A DNA stretch of 64,000 nt, from IMG/VR virus record IMGVR_UViG_3300009103_000017, positions 1 through 64,000 of that record; one strand, written 5' to 3'. How positions within the stretch are numbered: position 1 is the first letter of the stretch; each line of letters begins with the position of its first letter. Below the pieces are notes generated by a model. That model was not told where the DNA came from, made no database searches, and was given only the letters and a program-made list of their open reading frames with translations. Below are positions 34,142 through 41,570 of the stretch, piece after piece. The position numbers were made by a program, and so were the translations under genes. The stretch is from a virus.

Positions 34142-34351
34142 CTGCATAAGAAGGGGGACATAGTATATATCAAGGATTATCCTTTTGGGAGATCTATGAG
34201 AATTTCAGGCGAAATAGTCGGCATCTTATCTGATGATCATTATAACGTCAAAATACTAACAGGCTTCAACAAGGGCAGTATAATAAAATACAAGTACTGG
34301 AAGTTGGATCCGCTCAAGCAAGAAGAAAATAAGAAAATTGTTTTTGAATAA
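34142..34351 (+). CDS. KGDIV-family small protein, unusual start
   Basis: Translation of this frame gives HKKGDIVYIKDYPFG, ISGEIVGIL, VKILTGFNKG, then YKYWKLDPL, matching the small GDLV family. The first usable codon is CTG 34142 (GGGAG upstream), in the same frame as, and directly after, the TGA of the lipoprotein. The first ATG (34196) would lose the conserved GDIV start. So either a CTG start, stop-codon readthrough, or a degraded copy. Confidence 0.4.
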   Translation: MHKKGDIVYIKDYPFGRSMRISGEIVGILSDDHYNVKILTGFNKGSIIKYKYWKLDPLKQEENKKIVFE

Positions 34352-34538
34352 AAAGGAATTTTATCTGGAAACTGTAACTGGTGATCTGCTTTTAGTTGAA
34401 GTGCAGGAGCATCACGGTTGTGTAGTTTTGACAATAGGAGATAAAAGATACGATTTAACACCGGACGCATCATTCGATTTGGTTGATGCTATAACCATGG
34501 TCGCGAACGGCGTAGAATCACACACAGGAGAAGAGTAA
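34338..34538 (+). CDS. Small hypothetical protein
   Basis: 66 residues from a TTG overlapping the previous frame by 14 nt. Beta-rich: FYLETVTGDLLLVEVQEHHG, VVLTIGDKRYDLTPD, then an acidic helix. No known family. Confidence 0.5.
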   Translation: MFLNKKEFYLETVTGDLLLVEVQEHHGCVVLTIGDKRYDLTPDASFDLVDAITMVANGVESHTGEE

Positions 34539-34817
34539 ATGGAAGAGAAACCCTATAGATATCGATTGGGTCCAGGAATAAAGTGGCAGGATGTTACATC
34601 TCGTAGTATAATATCTGGATACACTGTGGATAATTTAAATACAAAATCTTTAGAGGATACTGACAGCCCATTTGAAAAGTTGTTTGTCTTGATAAGAGAG
34701 GAGTTGTTGAAAAACGAATCTCGTTGTATGGATAGTGAAGAGGACAGGTTACATCTTTGTCAGGTTGTGAGTGACAAATTAGATAAGGAGCTTAAAAAGA
34801 ATGGCTCCTACCTATGA
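34539..34817 (+). CDS. Small hypothetical protein
   Basis: 92 residues with AGGAGAAGAG as ribosome site, one base after the upstream stop. Starts EEKPYRYRLGPGIKW; the second half is a charged helix (EKLFVLIREELLKNE, VVSDKLDKELKK). No motif. Ends with ATGA overlap into the next ORF. Confidence 0.55.
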   Translation: MEEKPYRYRLGPGIKWQDVTSRSIISGYTVDNLNTKSLEDTDSPFEKLFVLIREELLKNESRCMDSEEDRLHLCQVVSDKLDKELKKNGSYL

Positions 34818-34993
34818 AGGGTGTTGCCCTTAAGACGAGTACGATGTTATACTCCAAGCGGCACAAGTGTTATGGTCAGTGTATAGCAATCAAGGGGTAT
34901 TTTGCGTATATAATATTCGTAAACCACCAGAGTGGGTGGTACCATTCTGCTGAATTAGAAAAAAGTCACATCAATAAGAGAAATTATAGTTGA
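34814..34993 (+). CDS. 59-residue hypothetical protein
   Basis: Overlaps the upstream stop by 4 nt. Sequence reads KGVALKTSTMLYSKRHKCYG, QCIAIKGYFAYIIF, SGWYHSAELEKSH; the beta pattern with a final W-x-x-AELE recalls a shortened GDLV-type barrel. Weak evidence beyond coupling. Confidence 0.45.
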   Translation: MKGVALKTSTMLYSKRHKCYGQCIAIKGYFAYIIFVNHQSGWYHSAELEKSHINKRNYS

Positions 34994-35018
34994 CTTTTGT
35001 ATCCACATGTAGTAATCT
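34990..35018 (+). promoter_or_regulatory. Sigma70-type promoter
   Basis: TTGACT (34990-34995), 17 bp, TAATCT (35013-35018), with TATATATAGG just downstream and AAAAGGA before the ATG at 35052. Confidence 0.65.
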
Positions 35019-35051
35019 ATATATAGGTTAAAATAAAAAAAGGATTTACTC

Positions 35052-35297
35052 ATGAGAGTAATAAACAAGAAGGTTGCAAGCTCCTGGGCCAGTGGTGTCG
35101 CAACATCGTCACATACAGGTAATTTTTGGACTGATGGTGTGAAACTTTATTCATACCGGCTGCTTATTGGAGATACCTCCGCTACCGGCGAAAAGGTACT
35201 GAGGGATCATACGGCCAGGGGGAAATGGGGCTTTTCGTCTCAAACAACAAGCTGTCATGTTAATATGGCGAAGCCCTATGCGGATATGGTGGATTAA
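35052..35297 (+). CDS. Small conserved-looking phage protein
   Basis: 81 residues: RVINKKVASSWASGVATSS, FWTDGVKLYSYRLLIG, TSCHVNMAKPYADMV. The pattern of beta strands followed by SQTTS-C-HVN is one I associate with small uncharacterised phage proteins encoded in early operons. No function known. It heads an operon of GDLV-type genes. Confidence 0.6.
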   Translation: MRVINKKVASSWASGVATSSHTGNFWTDGVKLYSYRLLIGDTSATGEKVLRDHTARGKWGFSSQTTSCHVNMAKPYADMVD

Positions 35298-35299
35298 CG

Positions 35300-35488
35300 A
35301 TGCCATCATCGCCTTTGAACTTTAAGAAGGGGGATTTGGTGATTGACAGAAATGACAAGCACGGAATATTGATAAGTCTAGAAAAGATTCCTATTTTTTC
35401 TGAAGATTTTATATGTGAAGTCCTGTTTACGTCAGCAGCAAAGCCAGACAGAATAATGTTGTCGTCACTGAGAAAGGTCAATCCGTAG
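35300..35488 (+). CDS. KGDLV-family small protein
   Basis: 62 residues: NFKKGDLVIDRNDKHGILIS, FICEVLFTSAAKPDRI, then LSSLRKV. Same fold signature as the tandem array (GDLV, G-I-L strand, S-L-R-K-V end). The stop overlaps the next start. Confidence 0.6.
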   Translation: MPSSPLNFKKGDLVIDRNDKHGILISLEKIPIFSEDFICEVLFTSAAKPDRIMLSSLRKVNP

Positions 35489-36120
35489 TGTTAGAGAGAG
35501 TTGATCTACTTTTATTACGCGCCCAGCTTTACCTTTCTGATCGTGAAAAAGAATTTTTACAGTCTATTCGATCACATTTTATTAGAAAGGGGCTCCTATC
35601 CACGGGTCAGGAATCATGGCTTTCAACTCTTGAGGAAAAATATTCAGAAGAAAGTATTCAAAACCAAAAGCTTTGGGACCAGAGATGGTCTTCTGACCAT
35701 CGAGAGGTGGCTCTTCGAGTAGCTAAATATTACGAAGCTAATCCCCCGTATTTTAGCAAAACTGTTTCAAAAGTACTTAATAGTCCTGAGACATTTCTTT
35801 TATCCGAAAGCGAGTGGAACAAATTTTGCGGCAACAAGTATGCAAAAAGAATTATTTCCGAATATAGTGAAGACCCAAAATTTACCGAGGGGGAGTGTGT
35901 ACAAATTCGCAAGCGAAATAAGGTTGTAACTGCTAATTATAACAGTGGTATGCCTACTTTGTCACTTGCTGATAAGACTGGCTTTGTTTTAAAGGTCAAC
36001 GCGCGCCCAATAATAAGGGCAGCAAAGGGTTCTAAAATTTATCAAGTTTTACTTGCGGGTTTCAGTGTGCCTATTTATGCTCACGAATCAGATCTCAAGA
36101 AGAGGAGAAATACGAAATGA
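35488..36120 (+). CDS. Helical protein with C-terminal GDLV-like barrel
   Basis: 210 residues from a GTG. The N-terminal part is helical (LSDREKEFLQSIRSHFIRKG, STGQESWLSTLEEKY). Residues 135-210 read FTEGECVQIRKRNK, TGFVLKVNARPI, KIYQVLLAG, PIYAHESDLKK, which follows the small-barrel pattern of the array proteins. A further example of that domain attached to another module. Confidence 0.55.
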   Translation: MLERVDLLLLRAQLYLSDREKEFLQSIRSHFIRKGLLSTGQESWLSTLEEKYSEESIQNQKLWDQRWSSDHREVALRVAKYYEANPPYFSKTVSKVLNSPETFLLSESEWNKFCGNKYAKRIISEYSEDPKFTEGECVQIRKRNKVVTANYNSGMPTLSLADKTGFVLKVNARPIIRAAKGSKIYQVLLAGFSVPIYAHESDLKKRRNTK

Positions 36121-36485
36121 AAATAAAATCTATTTCTTTTTTATTTGTCAATGAGCGTGTTGTATTGAAGCCAAACTATCGCGGCCGCTTCGAGTTGCCT
36201 TACGATAGTAAAGTAAGGGGATCCCACAAGACATCTTATCGTGAAACCAAAGTAAAAGATATAGTGAGCCATAGCGAGATTAGAACTCAAGATCCTGTAA
36301 TCACTCTGGAGAATGGGGAAAAGGTTAGAGTCTTCCAAGCTGGAGAGGGAAGTTATATGCTGACTTATGCAGCAAGCATAATCGAAAAGTTTGATAAGAG
36401 TACATGGTCAAGGGGGGTTTCTTTTTCCACGAAAAAATCAGAACAAATAGAGTTTCCTTGGCCCGATGATGAAATTGACTGGTAG
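36117..36485 (+). CDS. Hypothetical protein
   Basis: 122 residues, ATGA overlap with upstream. Beta-rich: ISFLFVNERVVLKPNYRG, SEIRTQDPVITLENGEKVRV, YMLTYAASIIEKFDKS. No recognisable family. Overlaps the next gene by 20 nt. Confidence 0.55.
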   Translation: MKIKSISFLFVNERVVLKPNYRGRFELPYDSKVRGSHKTSYRETKVKDIVSHSEIRTQDPVITLENGEKVRVFQAGEGSYMLTYAASIIEKFDKSTWSRGVSFSTKKSEQIEFPWPDDEIDW

Positions 36486-36735
36486 AAATATACTTCCCGT
36501 AGAAGTCGGTGATTTGGTTATATGTACTTTTATGGGGACCACTGAATATGAAAAGGTGGGCCTAGTTCTGGATCGCATTCACTATGTGGAGGAGAAGAAG
36601 CAACGATCCCACCCCGATGAATATAGTTGCTTGGTTCTGTTCGAAAACGGAGAAAGGATGGTCAGAGCAAAATGGCTACAGGTTCTTTCGAAAAATCTAG
36701 AAAAGGAGGGAATTTGTGACAACACATCATTATGA
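36466..36735 (+). CDS. VGDLV-family small protein
   Basis: 89 residues: VEVGDLVICTFMGT, YEKVGLVLDRIHYVEE, YSCLVLFENGERMVRAKWLQ. Clear relative of the array proteins: GDLV start, GLVL strand, W-L-x-V-L-S end. Overlaps both neighbours. Confidence 0.65.
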   Translation: MMKLTGRNILPVEVGDLVICTFMGTTEYEKVGLVLDRIHYVEEKKQRSHPDEYSCLVLFENGERMVRAKWLQVLSKNLEKEGICDNTSL

Positions 36736-36959
36736 GACAGAAGTTTGACATCGGCGATTTGGTTAAGGTCGAATATCCCGTAGATAAAACAGGCGTAGTG
36801 CTAGAAACAAAGCTTATCAACTCGATCGTCCAAATGGATACAGAGCCATGGACATGGCATCCTGATGAATACAGGTGCAAAATTAAATTTTTAAACTCAC
36901 CAGAAACAAAGTGGGTGAGAGCGAAAATGCTCTCCCATCTATCAAAAATAAATGAATAA
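36732..36959 (+). CDS. IGDLV-family small protein
   Basis: 75 residues: FDIGDLVKVEYPVDKTGVVL, YRCKIKFLNSPETKWVRAKM. Close to the preceding gene (both share HPDEY and WVRAK/MVRAK), so the two look like a local duplication. Overlaps upstream stop by 4 nt. Confidence 0.68.
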   Translation: MRQKFDIGDLVKVEYPVDKTGVVLETKLINSIVQMDTEPWTWHPDEYRCKIKFLNSPETKWVRAKMLSHLSKINE

Positions 36960-36964
36960 TTTCA

Positions 36965-36993
36965 TTGACTTACAGAACTAATTCTGTTAATAT
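36965..36993 (+). promoter_or_regulatory. Promoter with palindromic spacer
   Basis: TTGACT (36965-36970), 17 bp, TAATAT (36988-36993). The spacer holds ACAGAA-CTAA-TTCTGT, an inverted repeat suited to an operator. Leader ends AAAGGAG before the ATG at 37026. Confidence 0.72.
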
Positions 36994-37025
36994 ATATATA
37001 CAACAATTAAAGAAAGGAGTTTTCT

Positions 37026-37862
37026 ATGAGTTACAGCGGAACAGTTCGTTGCGGTTATTGCTACACTTCGGGTCACAACAGGCTTGGTTGTCCCGATCGA
37101 AGAAAGTTTGCACTAGAAAATCCAGAAAGTTATGAATCCCGCCGATGGCACCGAGAACAGGAAGAAAGAAAGAGGCAAGTTGAGAATCGAGTGTGCTCTT
37201 ACTGCAAGGAACCCAAGCACAATCGGAGAGGCTGCAAATTACTCAAAGAAGACCGGAGCCTCGTTGTACAAAGGCAAGATGAATATCGTAAAGAGTTTTA
37301 TCATGCGACCTCTTCGGCCGGCCTAGGCCCGGGATCTCTGGTCAGGGTTCCCTTGGGAAGTCGCAACGATGAGGATGGCATCTGGTCAAAGGGTTATGTC
37401 GCCATGGTCACGCGCGTTCATTGGCATAATGTGGATTTTCTTTTGAAGGACACAGATTTAACTCGCGGTTGGAGGGAGCGTGACAGAGCATTGTTTCAGG
37501 CGCGCGTAGTGTCGCCCTTCGGATACACAGAAGAAGACGAGTCTTACTATCGAAGCCCGCCGCGGTTTAATGAAGTTAAAAATTTAAGTGTGCTGCATGT
37601 ACACAAGTTGCTGTCACCAGCCATCAATGAATCTGACTTTGGAGTTGACGGCGATCTTGTTGCTGAGCTTGTCGGGCCTGTAAAAGAGGTCCCACTACCG
37701 CCACAAGATTCTCCCGATTTTACACCGGAATTAAATAGCAGGTTTCATTTTGACCCGGGCCCGCGATCCGATGAATATGATAAGAAGAGGCCGCATCTTT
37801 CCGGAGAACAGTGGAGTCGTGTTCGGCCCGAGGAACACAGAGACCTTCTGCCAAAGGAATAG
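37026..37862 (+). CDS. Double CCHC zinc-knuckle protein with GDLV-like domain
   Basis: 278 residues. Two zinc knuckles of form C-x2-C-x4-H-x4-C: CGYCYTSGHNRLGC (residues 9-22) and CSYCKEPKHNRRGC (about 57-70), like retroviral nucleocapsid. Then LGPGSLVRVPLGSRN, GYVAMVTRVHWHNV and DFLLKD match the small GDLV barrel. The C-terminal 80 residues are Pro-rich and charged. Knuckles bind single-stranded RNA or DNA, so a nucleic-acid-binding role is likely. Has its own strong promoter. Confidence 0.75.
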   Translation: MSYSGTVRCGYCYTSGHNRLGCPDRRKFALENPESYESRRWHREQEERKRQVENRVCSYCKEPKHNRRGCKLLKEDRSLVVQRQDEYRKEFYHATSSAGLGPGSLVRVPLGSRNDEDGIWSKGYVAMVTRVHWHNVDFLLKDTDLTRGWRERDRALFQARVVSPFGYTEEDESYYRSPPRFNEVKNLSVLHVHKLLSPAINESDFGVDGDLVAELVGPVKEVPLPPQDSPDFTPELNSRFHFDPGPRSDEYDKKRPHLSGEQWSRVRPEEHRDLLPKE

Positions 37863-37866
37863 TAGA

Positions 37867-38085
37867 ATGAAGATTAACCCGTTTGAGGCCCACCCAGAGT
37901 CTTCGCCACCTCAAAAAAAACCTAATAATATCTTGACCTTAGAACAAATTCGTGATATTATAAGCAATAGAATAATTGAGGTCGGAACAGAGCAGGAACC
38001 AAAATGGGGATGGGACCGACATTCCATCTGTGCACTGCTTAACAATATAATGATAGAATTGGAAGAAGAATGTCACAACAACTAG
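37867..38085 (+). CDS. Small hypothetical protein
   Basis: 72 residues from ATG 37867, 4 nt after the zinc-knuckle stop. Pro-rich start (AHPESSPPQKKPNN) and a helical end (LLNNIMIELEEECHNN). Overlaps the next gene by 16 nt. No family recognised. Confidence 0.5.
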   Translation: MKINPFEAHPESSPPQKKPNNILTLEQIRDIISNRIIEVGTEQEPKWGWDRHSICALLNNIMIELEEECHNN

Positions 38086-38654
38086 AAGATAATGTATATC
38101 GAATGAGCAACCCCGAGCTTATTGGACTGGCAAAGAACCGATGGCTACCGGCAAATGTTCAGATGGCCATAGCGAAAAATCATTATGCCCGGGCCAAGTG
38201 GTATCTGGCAGAAAACGATGGTCTCGACAAGAGAGTGAGAGATTATCTGTGGTCCGATGAGTGTAACAGGGGATATTCTCTCAAGACGCTAATGATTTCT
38301 CATGGCCAATATTTAGACGAACCAGAGAAATATCGCGAGCTTTACGATAAATATCCTTCTGCGTGGTTTCGTTCTAGCTGGAGAATGTCAAGTGCCTTTT
38401 TTGGGCACTACTGGTATCGGAATAAGAACGGCTCCGCGGCAACGCCATCAGATCTTTTGAACCGAATTTATGATGAAAAGTACGACCCGAGAACCGTCGA
38501 TCTGAAAGCAGCCAGCTATTATAGCCCACGTTATGAGTTGGAGAGGCTTGCCAAACACAATAATGTGGATCTTGAGTTGGCGATTAAACTATCTCAGTGT
38601 GGCATTGATACAGTTCAGAAGATGGGATTTGACAAAATCGTCGAATTATCTTGA
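38070..38654 (+). CDS. HEAT-like repeat protein
   Basis: 194 residues with GGAAGAAG ribosome site. The N-terminal part has short helical units (NPELIGLAKNRWLP, NVQMAIAKNHYARAKWYLAEN, KRVRDYLW) like the leucine-rich-variant/HEAT repeats often found in phage and bacterial proteins of unknown role. The C-terminus repeats the idea (YELERLAKHNNVDLELAIKL). Probably a protein-interaction scaffold. Confidence 0.55.
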   Translation: MSQQLEDNVYRMSNPELIGLAKNRWLPANVQMAIAKNHYARAKWYLAENDGLDKRVRDYLWSDECNRGYSLKTLMISHGQYLDEPEKYRELYDKYPSAWFRSSWRMSSAFFGHYWYRNKNGSAATPSDLLNRIYDEKYDPRTVDLKAASYYSPRYELERLAKHNNVDLELAIKLSQCGIDTVQKMGFDKIVELS

Positions 38655-38686
38655 TAAAATTTCTTTAAAACTATTAAAATTATATC

Positions 38687-38715
38687 TTGACTTTGGACCC
38701 AAGATGTGACATACT
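38687..38715 (+). promoter_or_regulatory. Sigma70-type promoter for the MoxR-VWA operon
   Basis: TTGACT (38687-38692), 17 bp, CATACT (38710-38715), then AAAGGAG upstream of the ATG at 38764. Confidence 0.65.
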
Positions 38716-38763
38716 TATTAAAGATGGAAAAACAAAAACTGCTCAAATAAAGGAGAAATATCA

Positions 38764-39834
38764 ATGGCAGTTGATTTCAAGACTTTTTCAAATATCGTTG
38801 GATTCGTAACGAATGTACGAAAACCAGTACTGCTACGGGGCCGTCATGGTATCGGCAAATCTACTGTTGTTTACCAGTATGCCGAAGCAATTGAAATGCC
38901 AGTTGTTGAACGTAGAGCTTCACAAATGACAGAAGGCGATTTGGTTGGCCTACCGGTGATTTCAGGTAATTCCACCAAATTTAATCCACCAGATTGGTTT
39001 AAGCATGCTTGCGACTTTCCTGTTGTGTTGTTTCTGGACGAAGTAGACAGGGCAACATTGGAAGTCCGACAGGGAATTTTTGAATTGACCGACAGCCGAA
39101 AGCTTAACGGCCACGAACTTCACCCTGAAACGGTAGTTTTTGCAGCAATTAATGGCGGCGACCACGGCTCTCAATATCAGGTAGGTGAGATGGATCCAGC
39201 CGAATTGGATCGTTGGACTGTGTTTGATATTGAGCCTTCAGTAGAAGACTGGTTATCGTGGGCAAAGGATTCAAATCTTTCTGAAATTACGTGGGATTTT
39301 ATTAATCAAAACCGCGTTCACTTAGAGCACAAAGACGATTATGAGCCTAACAAAGTTTACCCATCTCGTCGATCATGGGAGCGTTTGGACAACTGCTTGA
39401 CCGAGGGTTCTCTGTTGGAGGAATCAAGTCCGACCCTATACAACTTGACTGCTGCATTTGTCGGGTTTGAAGCTGCGGTGGCCTTTAATGATTTTGTTGC
39501 CAATTATGATCGACAGGTGACTGTTGAGGATATTTTGATTAAGGGGGACTTTAGCAAAGTCGGTGACTTCGGAATTAACGACCACACTGCTCTTATAGAC
39601 AAGTTCGAGGGTGCTGAATCCTTTAAAAAAGAGTTGCCTCAAGATCAGGTTGACAATCTGGCACGCTACTTTGTGATGCTTCCGTCAGAGGTTGCTATGA
39701 AATTGTGGTCTGTTTTGGGCACCGGCGCCTTGAACAATACCATTAAACTACACCAGTCTGAGGTAGACGGAAACTCTGTCTCTGAGTTTCTGGTTAAGAT
39801 TCTCGCTGGAGACCAGTCAGATGAGTCAAAGTAA
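38764..39834 (+). CDS. moxR-like: MoxR-type AAA+ ATPase
   Basis: 356 residues. Walker A GRHGIGKST at residues 26-34, Walker B VVLFLDEVDRA near 87-97, sensor-1-like VVFAAINGG, and an arginine region DRWTVFDIEPS. The protein fits MoxR/RavA-type AAA+ chaperones that work with VWA-domain partners. The next gene, overlapping by 14 nt, encodes exactly such a partner. Could remodel a host or virion complex. Confidence 0.85.
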   Translation: MAVDFKTFSNIVGFVTNVRKPVLLRGRHGIGKSTVVYQYAEAIEMPVVERRASQMTEGDLVGLPVISGNSTKFNPPDWFKHACDFPVVLFLDEVDRATLEVRQGIFELTDSRKLNGHELHPETVVFAAINGGDHGSQYQVGEMDPAELDRWTVFDIEPSVEDWLSWAKDSNLSEITWDFINQNRVHLEHKDDYEPNKVYPSRRSWERLDNCLTEGSLLEESSPTLYNLTAAFVGFEAAVAFNDFVANYDRQVTVEDILIKGDFSKVGDFGINDHTALIDKFEGAESFKKELPQDQVDNLARYFVMLPSEVAMKLWSVLGTGALNNTIKLHQSEVDGNSVSEFLVKILAGDQSDESK

Positions 39835-41062
39835 TTTTGATTTGAACATGCACACGGCTCGTCTACTGATGGACGAGCCGTTCTTCGCAGCAATTTCTAG
39901 AAGAATTGATAAGCGCGCCTCCAACGCTGTACCTACAGCGGGTGTCCTCGTCAACCCCGACAGTGCACAGTTCGAGATGTTGTATAATCCTGATTTTTTC
40001 GCTGGCTTGACTGATCTTGAAAGAGCGGACGTATTAAAGCATGAGTTTTATCACATAACTTTTCTTCACGTCACAGATAGGATGCCGGAGGGGATTAATC
40101 CAAAGCTATGGAACATTGCGACCGATTTAGCCATTAATTCACATTTGCATAATTTGCCAAAGGGCGGCTTGATTCCCGGAGAAGCTGGCACACCTTTTGA
40201 AAACTTACCAAGAGGAATGTCAGCTGAGTGGTATTTGGCTAATCTCCCTGACTTCAATACACCCCAATCTCAGCCGAATGGGAAGGAGCCGTCAGAAGAG
40301 GGTCAATCTTCTGGTGAGAAATCGGAAGGCAAGGGGGAGGGTGATTCAAAGGAGGACGGGTCCGGCGACGGGATCCCTGATAGTCTTGATGACCATAGCG
40401 GCTGGGGCGCATGCGCTCAGGAAGTAAGGGACATGGCACGCGAACGACTCAAAGATATTGTTAAGAAGGCTGCAGATGAATGTTCCAAGAATAGTTCCTG
40501 GGGATCCGTCGGGGCCTCAACGAGACAAAAAATCATGAAGATTTTTGAATCTAAAATTGATTGGAGAAAGGTCTTGCGCTTTTTTGTGAAGGCAAGTCAA
40601 AAAGCAAACCGGACATCATCCATCAAGCGAATTAACCGAAGGTACGCCTATATTCACCCCGGCAAGAAAGCAAACCGAGTAGCAAAGGTAGCTATTTCTA
40701 TTGACCAATCCGGTTCGGTTAGTAACGATATGTTGGGCAAGTTTTTTGCAGAGTTGAATAAGTTAGCTGAAATTGCAGAGTTCACTGTAGTTCCTTTTGA
40801 TACACACGTAGACGAGGAGAAGGTATACATTTGGAGGAAGGGTCAGCGAAAGGAGCAAGAGCGCGTCCTGTGTGGTGGTACTAATTTCGACGCGCCAACG
40901 GAATATGTTAATCAAAGACAGTTTGACGGTCACATTATTTTGACAGATCTGGAAGCACCGAAACCCAAACCCAGTAAGTGCCAGAGGATGTGGATGACCA
41001 CACCCAAGTATGCAACGCGCCCCTATTTTGAAACCAAAGAAAGGGTTGTAGCCATTGAGTAA
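39821..41062 (+). CDS. VWA-like / putative metallopeptidase partner of MoxR
   Basis: 413 residues. N-terminal zinc-peptidase-like segment with HEFYH (HExxH) near residue 73 and a downstream LWNIATDLAINSHL. A Ser/Gly/Glu-rich linker spans about 150-190. The C-terminal VWA-like domain has the metal-site motif SIDQSGSVS near 294 and later GTNFDAP and ILTDLEAP. This matches the DUF2201 type of VWA-like protein, regularly coupled with MoxR ATPases. The tight overlap with the ATPase gene supports a two-component machine. Confidence 0.82.
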   Translation: MSQSNFDLNMHTARLLMDEPFFAAISRRIDKRASNAVPTAGVLVNPDSAQFEMLYNPDFFAGLTDLERADVLKHEFYHITFLHVTDRMPEGINPKLWNIATDLAINSHLHNLPKGGLIPGEAGTPFENLPRGMSAEWYLANLPDFNTPQSQPNGKEPSEEGQSSGEKSEGKGEGDSKEDGSGDGIPDSLDDHSGWGACAQEVRDMARERLKDIVKKAADECSKNSSWGSVGASTRQKIMKIFESKIDWRKVLRFFVKASQKANRTSSIKRINRRYAYIHPGKKANRVAKVAISIDQSGSVSNDMLGKFFAELNKLAEIAEFTVVPFDTHVDEEKVYIWRKGQRKEQERVLCGGTNFDAPTEYVNQRQFDGHIILTDLEAPKPKPSKCQRMWMTTPKYATRPYFETKERVVAIE

Positions 41063-41153
41063 GAAAGAGATTTTTGTAACGACCGTGGCCATCGCGTCGG
41101 CGGTTTCATTTTTGTTGTGGTGTGTGTTTCCCAGTGAAATATATTGGCTCTAA
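41055..41153 (+). CDS. 32-residue membrane peptide
   Basis: From a TTG overlapping the upstream stop: SKKEIFVTTVAIASAVSFLL then WCVFPSEIYWL. One hydrophobic helix. Listed with low confidence because of its size. Confidence 0.35.
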   Translation: MSKKEIFVTTVAIASAVSFLLWCVFPSEIYWL

Positions 41154-41301
41154 ATCCGTCAGCATAAAATAGCGTGCTGCCGGTGTCGGATGGTCATGAC
41201 CGCAAGTAACGGTTATCCGACGAGTTCTTGGATAATATATTAAAATATAGCGCGATTGTCTATAACCGCGTTCACGTTCTGGTTGTGCCTACGGGCATCG
41301 A
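41154..41301 (+). other. Structured intergenic segment
   Basis: About 150 nt without a supported gene. It can form consecutive hairpins: CAGCA/TGCTG (41160-41179), and GTCGGAT/ATCCGAC (41185-41221) enclosing GGTCATGACC and CCG/CGG. Could be a small RNA, an untranslated leader for the short ORFs downstream, or a former gene. Confidence 0.45.
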
Positions 41302-41379
41302 ATGAAAGCCCAGAGAAAGAAAATAAAATTAGACATAGACTGGCGCAAGGCAAGGCGGCGAGGACAGCCTGCCCCTTGA
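41302..41379 (+). CDS. 25-residue basic peptide ORF
   Basis: KAQRKKIKLDIDWRKARRRG then QPAP. Highly basic, no ribosome site of note. Possible but weakly supported. Confidence 0.25.
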   Translation: MKAQRKKIKLDIDWRKARRRGQPAP

Positions 41380-41395
41380 ACTCAAGAGAGGGGTG

Positions 41396-41497
41396 ATGGA
41401 AAGTTTGCTTAAAGCAGTGGATTATTGGGATTTGTTACTCGGCGCTTTGATTTTTTTTGGCTTTGCGTTGATATTATTGGTTTCTGATCCTAGTTAA
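41396..41497 (+). CDS. 33-residue membrane peptide
   Basis: MESLLKAVDYWDLLLGALIF then FGFALILLVSDPS; one transmembrane helix with an acidic end and GAGAGGGG as ribosome site 6 nt upstream. More credible than the neighbouring mini-ORF. Confidence 0.45.
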   Translation: MESLLKAVDYWDLLLGALIFFGFALILLVSDPS

Positions 41498-41570
41498 CTT
41501 AGGTGTGTAAAAACTTGCGCACCTTTCACAAACATGAGGGTGCCAGCTTGGGGTAATAATCGCCACATTA

